In this document: piece after piece, positions 1 through 8,198 of the stretch
How the letters are laid out: every line of letters begins with the position of its first letter
Position numbering within the stretch: position 1 is the first letter of the stretch
Source of the DNA: an uncultured Gammaproteobacteria bacterium
Lineage (GTDB): Bacteria > Pseudomonadota > Gammaproteobacteria > PS1 > Pseudothioglobaceae
Reading direction: 5' to 3'
NCBI GenBank assembly: GCA_902509905.1
Contig: CABWZI010000011.1
Coordinates: 1 to 57,020, forward strand
DNA: 57,020 nucleotides
Program-made: the position numbers and the translations under genes
The notes under the pieces: generated by a model
Database searches by the model: none
Told to the model about the DNA's origin: nothing
Seen by the model: only the letters and a program-made list of their open reading frames with translations

Positions 1-1313
1 CCGTCTATGCGGTCTCCGGTTGGACAGATTGCTGGCCCAACACCGTGATGCGTCTGATGAAAAATCTTACCTCAACCCGTAAAGGTCTGATTGGACCATG
101 GTCGCATCTTTACCCAAATCGGGCAATGCCCGGACCAGGTGTTAATTTTCTAGATGAAATGCTTCGTTGGTTCGATCGCTGGTTAAAAGGCATCGAGAAC
201 GGAATAGAAGATGAACCGATGCTGACTTTATTCCGTCAGGAAGATGTCCCAGTTGATCCCTGCCATAATTGGCGTGATGGTGTTTGGCTTGACGCCCAGT
301 CGTGGCCTGATGAAAGTCTAATGTATCGTGAGATTTGGCTGTCACCTGAGGGAACTTCAGATAGCCCTGCACAGGGCCAAATGTCAATAAATTCACCTCA
401 ATCAACTGGGATGATGAGTGGGGATTACATGCCAGGGTACGGAGATATTCGCAATGCGCAGATGCCTGGTGATCAACGCAATGAAGATGCTGGATCTTTA
501 TGTTTTGATATGCCGATCCAAAAAGTACCACTTGATATTATCGGAACAACTACTGCTGAATTCGAAGTGAGCAGCGATGCCGGTAATGGATTGTTGGCTG
601 TCCGCCTGTGCGATGTTGCACAAGACGGATCATCTACTCTAATTACCTATGGTGTCATGAACCTCACACAGCGCGATGGGCGTGAAGTTCAAGCATCAGT
701 TGTGCCTGATGAACGTTATCGCATTTCACTGACCCTAAATGATACGGCCTACCGTATTTTAAAAGGACATAAACTCAGGATTGCCGTTTCAAATGCAATG
801 TGGCCAATAGCATGGCCTGTGGCAGATAAGCATAATTTAACAGTGCATTTGGCAGGTAGCCGGATCATTCTACCAAACGTCGAATTAAAGCAAAGCGATG
901 ACGACCGGGTCATATTTCAGCCCTCTCGAGTTGCTGAGACAAGTAAGGTTTCGGTTCTGGAGCCTGGTCTACCTAGTAGAACCATTCTTGAAGATCTAAC
1001 TACAGGCAAGCGAACACTCACAATCCGCAATAATTTTGGAAAAACGCATCTAAGCAGTTCTGATCTTATGATTTCTGGCTTCACACAAGATCAGTTTGAA
1101 ATCAGCGATACGGATGTCCATAGCGCCACTGCCAACTATCAGTTCTCTAAGAGGTACAAACGTGATGGATGGGATGTTGAAACTTTTGGGAAAATGACGA
1201 TGACCTGCGATCAAGACGCATTCTTTCTGAGAGGCGAAGTTCGAGCATTAGAAGACGGCAAGGAGATCTGTTGCCGACGCTGGGATGAGCGTATTCCCAG
1301 AAAAGGATTTTGA
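1..1313 (+). CDS. CocE/NonD-type alpha/beta hydrolase, C-terminal part (5' end outside window)
   Basis: The reading frame is open from base 3, so the gene starts upstream of the window. The part seen holds SGWTD, where this family usually carries the acidic triad residue (bases 15-29), and GPWSH with the probable catalytic histidine near base 105. It ends with the beta-rich C-terminal domain of X-Pro dipeptidyl-peptidase/CocE proteins (sugar- or peptide-binding jelly roll, HKLRIAVSNAMWP). The family hydrolyses acyl, ester or Xaa-Pro peptide bonds. The next genes encode an oligopeptide-type ABC transporter, so a role on an imported peptide or amide is a reasonable inference. The serine nucleophile lies outside the window. 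The stop codon is the first base group of the tandem duplication described at 1311-1532. Confidence 0.75.
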   Translation, partial: VYAVSGWTDCWPNTVMRLMKNLTSTRKGLIGPWSHLYPNRAMPGPGVNFLDEMLRWFDRWLKGIENGIEDEPMLTLFRQEDVPVDPCHNWRDGVWLDAQSWPDESLMYREIWLSPEGTSDSPAQGQMSINSPQSTGMMSGDYMPGYGDIRNAQMPGDQRNEDAGSLCFDMPIQKVPLDIIGTTTAEFEVSSDAGNGLLAVRLCDVAQDGSSTLITYGVMNLTQRDGREVQASVVPDERYRISLTLNDTAYRILKGHKLRIAVSNAMWPIAWPVADKHNLTVHLAGSRIILPNVELKQSDDDRVIFQPSRVAETSKVSVLEPGLPSRTILEDLTTGKRTLTIRNNFGKTHLSSSDLMISGFTQDQFEISDTDVHSATANYQFSKRYKRDGWDVETFGKMTMTCDQDAFFLRGEVRALEDGKEICCRRWDERIPRKGF

Positions 1314-1532
1314 ACCGATTAACGGGATAAATTTGACGTGTTGGCTTATGCTATTCAAAGAATAATAGTCTCTATTCTGATTATTATTCTCGATGTTACG
1401 GCACTTTTTGGCATGATACAATGAACCGATGAATGGGAGAAATTTGACGTGTTAGCTTATGCTGTTCAAAGAATAATAGTCTCTATTCTGATTATTATTC
1501 TTGCTGTCACGGCGCTTTTTGTCATGATACAA
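1311..1532 (+). repeat. 111-bp tandem direct duplication (two units, 1311-1421 and 1422-1532)
   Basis: The two 111-base units match at 101 positions by hand alignment. Each holds the TGAACCGAT start, a ribosome-binding-like stretch, ATTTGACGTG and the first 28 codons of the ABC permease. Unit 1 encodes only a 28-residue copy of the permease N-terminus (GTG 1338 to TGA 1422), because its junction with unit 2 supplies a stop codon. Unit 2 runs into the full gene. The first base triplet of unit 1 is the stop codon of the hydrolase gene. Confidence 0.92.
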
Positions 1533-2384
1533 TTTGTACCAGGCGATCCAGCCAATGTGATGCTGGGTCCTCGTGCAACACCAGAACTGAAAGAGGCGCT
1601 TCGGGAACGGTTGCATCTGAACGATGCATTCATTGTGCAAGTCTATTACTTTTTTTCTGGACTAATGCAGGGTGATCTGGGTGTAGATTTGACGTCTAAC
1701 CGTCCAGTTTTAGGTATTCTTATTGAACAGGCTCCCTTCACCGCGTCGCTTGTTGCATCAACCTTGTTGGTTACGCTTTTAGGTATCCCAATTGGAACCT
1801 ATGCAGCGGTTCACAGAGATGGGTTTTTTGATAAGGCAAGCGGTGTGGTTTCTGTGTCGCTGATTGCGGTGCCACCAATTGTGATTGGCCTTTACCTCAT
1901 TCTTTTCTTTTCAGTATCACTCCAGCTCCTCCCCGCTATCGGTGCTGGCGAAGGGTTTTGGGAAATTCTGTTGCATCTGGTGTTACCTACTCTTGCGATT
2001 GGACTAACATGGATAGGTTATGTTTCTCGACTTGTTCGGGCGTCTATGATTGAAGTTTTAGGTCAAAACCATGTCAAAACTGCCCGAGCCTTTGGCATCC
2101 CAAACCAACGTATCTTGCGTGCTTATGTGCTGCGCGTGGCTTTACCTGCCACCATCACTGTATTAGGCGTTAGCATCGGGTTTATACTATCGAGTGCGGT
2201 CATCGTCGAGATAGTCTTTTCCCGCCCTGGAATCGGAAAGCTGATGTACGATGCAGTTATAAGCCGAAACTATCCTGTTGTTATGGGGACAGTTTTGGCG
2301 AGTACGGTGTTCATCGTAACTGCCACCACTATTTCTGATCTGCTGAATGTGATGCTTGATCCCCGTACAAAGGACGAAAATTGA
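1449..2384 (+). CDS. Oligopeptide-type ABC transporter permease (DppB/OppB family)
   Basis: Inner-membrane permease of about 311 residues, the usual DppB length. The N-terminus has the family's typical start (LAYAVQRIIVSILIIILAVT), then FVPGDPANVMLG and several hydrophobic segments. The EAA-type loop is at about residues 205-225 (MIEVLGQNHVKTARAFGIP), which contacts the ATPase. The start is GTG at 1449, with a decayed duplicate start 111 bases upstream. It is followed with one-base overlap by the second permease and then by the fused ATPase, so these form one operon with the upstream hydrolase. The solute-binding protein is not in the window. Substrate is unknown; peptides are the family default. 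Confidence 0.88.
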   Translation: MLAYAVQRIIVSILIIILAVTALFVMIQFVPGDPANVMLGPRATPELKEALRERLHLNDAFIVQVYYFFSGLMQGDLGVDLTSNRPVLGILIEQAPFTASLVASTLLVTLLGIPIGTYAAVHRDGFFDKASGVVSVSLIAVPPIVIGLYLILFFSVSLQLLPAIGAGEGFWEILLHLVLPTLAIGLTWIGYVSRLVRASMIEVLGQNHVKTARAFGIPNQRILRAYVLRVALPATITVLGVSIGFILSSAVIVEIVFSRPGIGKLMYDAVISRNYPVVMGTVLASTVFIVTATTISDLLNVMLDPRTKDEN

Positions 2385-3253
2385 TGGCAAAGAGAACAAA
2401 CAAACACACAGGTCTGACTCGGGTTAGAAATGTCATTAGAAAATTGTGCTCAACGCCTCTTGGTTTGTTCAGTGTCATTATTGTTACCGCATTTTTTGTG
2501 GTCGGCATCACAGGTGATTGGATTGCACCATACGACCCCATCAAACTGGATATACGAGCCAAACTGCAAGGACCAAGTTCTGCGCATTGGCTTGGAACCG
2601 ACCAAGTGGGTCGCGACGTGTTTTCCCGCCTGTTGGTTGGCACTAAAGTTGCTAGCTACCTCGCGGTTACGGCTGTGTCGATTTCTCTAGCAATCGGTAT
2701 TTTTCTAGGAATGATCGCTGCTTTTACAAGTCGCTGGATTGATTGGTCTATGTTGTTGATTTTTGATACCGTCCGCTCTTTTCCAACACTCATGTTTGCA
2801 TTAGCAGTGATCGCATTGTTTGGCCCCAGCATAAATACGATTATTGGAATTATCGTCATCTCGACCTTTCCATCATACGCACGACTGGTGCGCACCCAAG
2901 TCCTGTCGCTTCGTAGTATGGAATACATTGAAGCTCAGCGGGCAATGGGTACAAGATTACCCCGGATCTTGATGAGGCATATTTTTCCTAATGTGATCGG
3001 TCCGGTCATGATTGTTGCCAGCATGGACATTCCGCTTGTTATTGGTGTAGAAGCAGGTTTGAGCTTTCTTGGTCTTGGCGTTCGCCCCCCTACACCAAGT
3101 TGGGGTACCATCTTGAATGACGGCTTTTCGTTTATTCGTAACACACCTTGGATTGTCATTTCAGCAGGCTTGCCGCTTATCCTGACAACAGTCGCCTTCA
3201 CAACTCTTGGGGAAAGGTTGCGCGATATACTTGATCCGAAACTCCGCAGATAG
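2384..3253 (+). CDS. Oligopeptide-type ABC transporter permease (DppC/OppC family)
   Basis: Second inner-membrane permease, about 289 residues. It shows the DppC-type N-terminal segment (IAPYDPIKLD), the LGTDQVGRDVFSRLL motif at about residues 60-80, and an EAA loop (YIEAQRAMGTRLPRILMRHI) near residue 185. The motif GLSFLGLGVRPPTPSWG at about 225-245 is diagnostic of OppC/DppC proteins. I start at ATG 2384, which overlaps the preceding stop by one base; the TTG three bases earlier is also possible. It forms the membrane channel together with the preceding permease. Confidence 0.88.
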   Translation: MAKRTNKHTGLTRVRNVIRKLCSTPLGLFSVIIVTAFFVVGITGDWIAPYDPIKLDIRAKLQGPSSAHWLGTDQVGRDVFSRLLVGTKVASYLAVTAVSISLAIGIFLGMIAAFTSRWIDWSMLLIFDTVRSFPTLMFALAVIALFGPSINTIIGIIVISTFPSYARLVRTQVLSLRSMEYIEAQRAMGTRLPRILMRHIFPNVIGPVMIVASMDIPLVIGVEAGLSFLGLGVRPPTPSWGTILNDGFSFIRNTPWIVISAGLPLILTTVAFTTLGERLRDILDPKLRR

Positions 3254-3261
3254 GTTTGAAA

Positions 3262-4944
3262 ATGACTGAACATACTCCTCTTATTGAAATCAATGACTTA
3301 GCTATTAAATTTGGATCTCACACTGCCGTCAATAATGTAACGATGGATATCAGTCGTGGCAGAATAATGGGCCTAGTTGGCGAAAGTGGCAGTGGTAAAT
3401 CCACCCTTGCAAATGCAATCATCGGCCTTCTTCCCTACGCGGCACAAATTTCACATGGATCAATTCATTTCGATGGTCGCAATCTGCAATCTTTTACGGC
3501 ACAAGATTGGGGAAAAATACGAGGAAAAGATCTAGCCTATGTGTCCCAAGATCCGATGAGTGCATTAAACCCAACTCTTCGAATTGGCAAACAAATGCTG
3601 GATATCCAACATTTCAGCGAACAGAGCACCACTGAAAAGCTAGCGAATGCTTTAGCGGCACTTGAACAAGTTAGAATGCCCCAGGCACAAGCTCGTCTAA
3701 GTATGTACCCCCACGAGCTGTCTGGTGGACAAAAACAGAGAGTTTGCATCGCCATGGCAATTATGGCTAGACCAAAACTGCTAATCACAGATGAGGCTAC
3801 CACTGCGTTGGATGCAACCCTTGAAGTTGAGATTGTTCGACTTCTGAAGGAATTACAAAAAGATATCGGTTGTTCAATGTTGTTTGTGACTCACCACTTA
3901 ACAGTTGTGGAAGAGCTTTGTGATGATGTCACAATCATGCACCAAGGTGATATTAAAGAATGTGGAACAGTATCAGAGGTTTTTTCAAACCCTTCTGACA
4001 AATACACTAGTAACCTTTTGACTTGTGATCCTTCGAGGATTGAAGAAAAATGCCGCCGACTTCCAATCATGTTTAATTTAGGTTTAAAAGAACTGGCTGA
4101 TCCTGAAATAGATCGCAAGCGGATCAACAATAAATCGCGTCCGCTCCTATCAATTCGCCACCTTGATGTTACTTTCCGTAAACCGCGTAGCCTAATTGAT
4201 ATACTAACTGGAAAGCCGAAACAAAGAGTTGAAGCTGTGAAAACAGCCTCTCTAGATATTGCACCCGGTGAAACTGTTGCACTTATTGGAGAAAGTGGAT
4301 CGGGTAAATCCACACTGGCCCGCGCAGCATTTCGCCTTGTGCCATCTGAAAAAGGTGAAATATACTTTGATGGAACTGACTTGTTGTCCATCACAAATGC
4401 AGATATGCGCTCGTTCCGCAATGAAATGTCATTGATGATGCAAGATCCAATCGGTAGCCTTAACCCTCGTATACCGGTTGGAACTTCGGTGATTGAACCT
4501 TTGATCGTTTCGGAAAAAGCAAGTGGTCTAAATTTACGAGACGAGGCTATCCATCTGTTGGAATTGGTGGGGTTGTCAGCGGATTTCGTGGATCGTTATC
4601 CTCATGAGATGTCCGGTGGTCAGGCTCGACGCGTAGGAGTGGCCCGTGCTTTGGCATTGCGTCCAAAAATGATTATTGCTGACGAACCCACTGCAGGCCT
4701 TGATGTGTCTATTCAGGGAGAGATATTCAATCTGCTTGCAGAATTACGCGAAAGTATGTCATTGTCAATTCTGATTATTACTCACAACCTTCATGTCGTC
4801 AGACATTTGGCAGATCGTATGGTGATTATGTATCACGGCGAAATAGTCGAAACTGGAACTACCGAGAATGTCATTCGCGCACCGAAACACGCATACACAA
4901 AGGTACTATTAGAAGCCAATTTACAAGCAAAGTATGGTGTGTAA
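3262..4944 (+). CDS. Fused double ATPase of oligopeptide-type ABC transporter (DppD-DppF like)
   Basis: About 560 residues with two complete ATP-binding cassettes, as in GsiA/YejF-type transporters. First half: Walker A GESGSGKST near residue 40, LSGGQKQRV signature near 155, Walker B LLITDEATTALD. Second half: Walker A GESGSGKST near 345, signature MSGGQARRV near 450, Walker B IIADEPTAGLD. It powers the two upstream permeases. The start is ATG 3262, eight bases after the permease stop. The linker at about residues 255-300 has the dicluster-free oligopeptide_HPY-like region. This is the last gene before the left attachment site of the island. Confidence 0.9.
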   Translation: MTEHTPLIEINDLAIKFGSHTAVNNVTMDISRGRIMGLVGESGSGKSTLANAIIGLLPYAAQISHGSIHFDGRNLQSFTAQDWGKIRGKDLAYVSQDPMSALNPTLRIGKQMLDIQHFSEQSTTEKLANALAALEQVRMPQAQARLSMYPHELSGGQKQRVCIAMAIMARPKLLITDEATTALDATLEVEIVRLLKELQKDIGCSMLFVTHHLTVVEELCDDVTIMHQGDIKECGTVSEVFSNPSDKYTSNLLTCDPSRIEEKCRRLPIMFNLGLKELADPEIDRKRINNKSRPLLSIRHLDVTFRKPRSLIDILTGKPKQRVEAVKTASLDIAPGETVALIGESGSGKSTLARAAFRLVPSEKGEIYFDGTDLLSITNADMRSFRNEMSLMMQDPIGSLNPRIPVGTSVIEPLIVSEKASGLNLRDEAIHLLELVGLSADFVDRYPHEMSGGQARRVGVARALALRPKMIIADEPTAGLDVSIQGEIFNLLAELRESMSLSILIITHNLHVVRHLADRMVIMYHGEIVETGTTENVIRAPKHAYTKVLLEANLQAKYGV

Positions 4945-5051
4945 CATAACACTGTGAACTTTTGAGTCTTTCCCTCGCATATATATACTGATTAAATAGG
5001 CTTTATATCGATACTTTAAGAATATTAGTGAGATGTAATGAGAACTATATT

Positions 5052-5071
5052 TGGTGGAGGGAATGGGATTC
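5052..5071. repeat. Left attachment site (attL/attR core) of the integrated element
   Basis: The 20 bases TGGTGGAGGGAATGGGATTC are identical to 31344-31363, which is the 3' end of tRNA-Ser(GGA) including its CCA. This copy lies in noncoding DNA with no tRNA body, as expected for the far end of an element inserted into a tRNA 3' end. Downstream similarity to the tRNA continues only weakly (AAACCCAT versus GAACCCAT). Confidence 0.9.
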
Positions 5072-5126
5072 AATAAAACCCATTAAATCCCTTATTTAAA
5101 GGACTTTATCTTATATTTAAAAAATT

Positions 5127-5145
5127 CTACTCACAAATCTACTCA
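5127..5145 (+). repeat. Candidate integrase arm-type site, left end
   Basis: The sequence CTACTCACAAATCTACTCA holds two CTACTCA heptamers separated by five bases. The same 19-mer with one change lies at 31199-31217 near the other end, in the same orientation. A pair of short repeats just inside both attachment cores is typical of integrase or excisionase arm sites. This is inference from position and repetition only. Confidence 0.55.
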
Positions 5146-5216
5146 AATTATTAATGATTTTATGATTAGAAACTATAATAGGTTACAATGAGCCTGATTG
5201 TTAAATTAAGTAATTG

Positions 5217-6074
5217 ATGAAAGTATTTATAAAATCTGACGCACATGCAAATCTAGACTCGCTTTCATTTAGATATGGTTTTTATTTTGTCGAAGATACT
5301 TATATCAACTTAATAAATCCTACAGAAGTTACAGATAAAAAAATTCATGAGTCGCACAAAAGGTATGCATTCAGGGCAACCTTTAATCTTCCCAATGGCA
5401 ATAAAAATTTGCAGGGAATTTTTATATTACTAAGGAAAGATAATACCGTTATAACAATTATTAGAGAAGGTAAAGCTTTTAATGCTGAAGAGAAACTATC
5501 AGAAACAATAAAAAAAATACGAGAGGATGGAGACATAACTCCTGATGATATTGTTGAAATGAATAAACAAAATCTCAAAGATAGTGCTCAACTAACTACC
5601 TATCTAGGCAATCTAATTGGAAATAAGAAAGTTAAGTTAGCTCAAGATGCTGCCGATCAAAAAATTAATAGGTTAGCGGAAGCTCTTAAAAATACTGCTG
5701 ATCGAGCTAAAAGAGCTGAATTAGAGCTGCAAACAGTTAAAGATGAGCTTGATAGATATAGAAATATTGAATTAGAAGCTGAGAAAGAAGGAGATACTCA
5801 AGTATTAGCGAAGGCAAAAGTTCTTTTAGAAGTAAATGAAAGCGTAATAAGAGGTCCTTCATCTTGCACTGAATTGGTTATGGATGACAATACAAGGCTT
5901 TATATGAAAACAAGTACTTTTGACCCTCATCTAACTATAACGGCTATAGCAAAATCACTTGTTGGCAAAAAGGTAAAAACTTCCTGCTGGGACCCACTTA
6001 ACGAACCGGGAAAATGGTCAAATCGGGGCTACTTTAGAAATGTTTATGAGTTAAATGATGAAGATTTTGATTAA
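5217..6074 (+). CDS. Hypothetical coiled-coil protein
   Basis: About 285 residues with no signal peptide or membrane segment. The N-terminal 90 residues look like a small alpha/beta fold. Residues about 135-205 are rich in K, E, A and L and look like a coiled coil (LAEALKNTADRAKRAELELQ). The C-terminal part (CTELVMDDNTRLYMKTSTFD) may be a separate small domain. I start at ATG 5217, preceded by TTG; upstream codons in frame are stops. It is the first gene inside the left end, followed by two further cargo genes on the same strand. I do not recognise the family. Confidence 0.7.
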   Translation: MKVFIKSDAHANLDSLSFRYGFYFVEDTYINLINPTEVTDKKIHESHKRYAFRATFNLPNGNKNLQGIFILLRKDNTVITIIREGKAFNAEEKLSETIKKIREDGDITPDDIVEMNKQNLKDSAQLTTYLGNLIGNKKVKLAQDAADQKINRLAEALKNTADRAKRAELELQTVKDELDRYRNIELEAEKEGDTQVLAKAKVLLEVNESVIRGPSSCTELVMDDNTRLYMKTSTFDPHLTITAIAKSLVGKKVKTSCWDPLNEPGKWSNRGYFRNVYELNDEDFD

Positions 6075-6088
6075 TATGGCTTTCAAAT

Positions 6089-7162
6089 ATGGATGGTAAA
6101 GATTTTAATAAATTGACAACCGAATATACTGAGAAGCATTTAAAAGATTCAGAAACTTTTAAAAATCATCTTGAGGATTTAGAGAAGACCCTTATTGATG
6201 CTAAGAACCATCACAAACCTATGCCTCAGTGGCAAAAATTGGCTCTTATGGCAGCTGATATGGTTATTGATATTACCGAGCAAGATAAGATAAAGTCATT
6301 AGCTTTATCAGGAAATAATGCTTCTGAATTGACTTTAGGTGTTAGTTATCTTGAAGGTGTTCATGTTAGTATAAATTTCAAGAAAGCCTTGTTCTGGCTA
6401 ACCCGTGCTTCAAAAAATGATTTACCAATGGCTCATTTTTGTATTGGGGTTATTTATTACGAAGGTTTGGGTGTTGGCCGTGATTTTAATATTTCAATTA
6501 ATTCATTCAAAAAATCTATAGAGCTTGGAATTGCTAATGAGCCTGGCTATTCCGGATGGAATGGCATTATTGCTGAAGCATTTATTGGAGACATGTATTT
6601 TTTCGGAGGAAATGGCATACTTCAAGATAATAATGCAGCTTTAACTTGGCTTGCTCCAGCTGCTGAATTAAATGATATGAAGGCTCAATCATTATTAGCA
6701 GAAATGTATTTTTTTGGAGATAGATCTTTAATTAAAAATCTTGATGAGGCCTTTACTTGGTATTTAAAAGCAGCAGAGCAGGGTGAAACTGTTGCGCAAA
6801 CAATGTTGGGTTATATGTATCAATATGGACAAGGCACCTCTCTAGATTATAAAGAGGCGCTTAAATGGAATAGCTTGGCTTTAGATAAAAATAGTATTAC
6901 TGCAGCAAAAAATTTAGCTGTAATGTATCGTAATGGACATGGTGTAACGAAAAATGAAGAGATGTGCTTTAGTCTCAATTTAAAAGCTGCCAAATCCGGT
7001 GATGTAGATGCCCAACTCCAAGTTATGGGTAGTTATGTTCATGGAAATGGAGTGGCTATTTCAAAAAAAGATGCTGCATACTGGTGTAATTTGGCACGTG
7101 AAAAAGGCTCGCCTGCTGCTGAAGCATACTGGGAAAGTTTTGAATTATCTAAATATGAATAA
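6089..7162 (+). CDS. Sel1-repeat (TPR-like) protein
   Basis: About 357 residues. From residue about 85 there is a run of Sel1-type repeats of roughly 36 residues, such as AHFCIGVIYYEGLGVGRDF, AQTMLGYMYQYGQGTSLDY and AKNLAVMYRNGHGVTKNE. These form a superhelical protein-binding scaffold. There is no signal peptide, so it is probably cytoplasmic. It lies 14 bases after the coiled-coil gene and 9 before the next, so it is part of a small operon. A specific partner cannot be inferred. Confidence 0.85.
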   Translation: MDGKDFNKLTTEYTEKHLKDSETFKNHLEDLEKTLIDAKNHHKPMPQWQKLALMAADMVIDITEQDKIKSLALSGNNASELTLGVSYLEGVHVSINFKKALFWLTRASKNDLPMAHFCIGVIYYEGLGVGRDFNISINSFKKSIELGIANEPGYSGWNGIIAEAFIGDMYFFGGNGILQDNNAALTWLAPAAELNDMKAQSLLAEMYFFGDRSLIKNLDEAFTWYLKAAEQGETVAQTMLGYMYQYGQGTSLDYKEALKWNSLALDKNSITAAKNLAVMYRNGHGVTKNEEMCFSLNLKAAKSGDVDAQLQVMGSYVHGNGVAISKKDAAYWCNLAREKGSPAAEAYWESFELSKYE

Positions 7163-7171
7163 AATAATAAT

Positions 7172-7606
7172 ATGAGTTTATATAGAATTAATTGTGTTCA
7201 TATTGATAGCAAGGAAGAATTTTATTTTCGAATGGCAATTGATGCAATAGATTTAACCGCTATTCAAAGTCAAGCAGAATCAGAAGCTCTTTTACAGGGA
7301 GCCAAGGTTGTATCTATTTCGGAAGAGCCAGCTAATATAAATTTTGCTGAGACTCTTGAGTATGTGAGCATGGAGATTTGGCATAGTCGCCATCCTGAAA
7401 GACTTCCCCTTGATTGGGAGTCAGAATATTTAGTGCAAGAGATGCTGAGTTGGTTGTCCGAAGAAGATGGCTATAAAAGTGTAAGAAAGGAAGTAGACAT
7501 AATTGAAGAATATGGCCTGCCAACTGAGTGGAGTGAAGAACTAAAACCCATGATAGAATTCTTAAAAAAATCACTTACTGGTGTCGGAGACTATCTAGAT
7601 ACTTAG
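7172..7606 (+). CDS. Hypothetical acidic protein
   Basis: 144 residues, acidic, no membrane segment. The N-terminus (YRINCVHIDSKEEFYFRMAI) suggests a small beta-alpha fold. The middle is rich in W and E (MEIWHSRHPERLPLDWESEY). It lies 9 bases after the Sel1 gene and is probably co-transcribed. I do not recognise a family. Confidence 0.6.
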   Translation: MSLYRINCVHIDSKEEFYFRMAIDAIDLTAIQSQAESEALLQGAKVVSISEEPANINFAETLEYVSMEIWHSRHPERLPLDWESEYLVQEMLSWLSEEDGYKSVRKEVDIIEEYGLPTEWSEELKPMIEFLKKSLTGVGDYLDT

Positions 7607-7645
7607 CTATAGCTTCATCACGAACGTGGAATTTAGCATATTGTC

Positions 7646-8011
7646 ATGAACAAAATTATATTAACTACAGATATTTTAGTGCCTACATTTTCACTAGTAA
7701 TGATTATGGTTTGCATTGTTGCATCAACAATTGGAATAAATTCTTTAATGAAAGGTAGAGTTATCAACTTCCTTCTAAATAAAAAACTACTCTTAATAAC
7801 TGCATCAATCATATCGGCTCACTTAGTTTTTGCTTTTATGATGATTGATGAATATAACCGTGGTTGGGGTCAGGTATTTGAATTTGCTTACTTCATAGTC
7901 TTAATTTTCGCAGTAGCAAAATACACACCAGAACTGGTATTACATCTTAAAAAGATTCACCTAAGCAACCTAGAGGATTCTGAAGATCAAGAATCAAGGA
8001 AAGCTGATTGA
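7646..8011 (+). CDS. Hypothetical small membrane protein
   Basis: 121 residues with three likely membrane segments at about residues 12-33, 46-68 and 76-97 (for example LVMIMVCIVASTIGINSL). The C-terminal tail is charged and probably cytoplasmic (LEDSEDQESRKAD). It closes the rightward cargo cluster at the left end of the island. No family recognised. Confidence 0.6.
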   Translation: MNKIILTTDILVPTFSLVMIMVCIVASTIGINSLMKGRVINFLLNKKLLLITASIISAHLVFAFMMIDEYNRGWGQVFEFAYFIVLIFAVAKYTPELVLHLKKIHLSNLEDSEDQESRKAD

Positions 8012-8058
8012 ACAAACTACTCTAAAGTATTCACCAGAGGATATTGCAGGGGAGATGA

Positions 8059-8172
8059 ACTAGGTCAAAAGATAGCTCTTTAAATGGATTACAAACTAAC
8101 TACTATGACAATGGTCAGATATTAGTTGAGATGTATTATAAAGATGCGATGTGTGTATGCGGAGATTGTTAA
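8059..8172 (+). pseudogene. Remnant of a MORN/YwqK-type repeat gene
   Basis: An open stretch without a start codon reads TRSKDSSLNGLQTNYYDNGQ and then ILVEMYYKDAMCVCGDC before the stop. The YYDNGQ...YKD pattern is the YwqK/MORN_2 repeat unit, as in the intact gene at 27333-27884. The codon before the stretch is a stop (TGA 8056). I read it as the tail of a deleted copy; the match is short. Confidence 0.4.
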
Positions 8173-8198
8173 ATAATGTAAAAAACAGCCCCTTCTTT

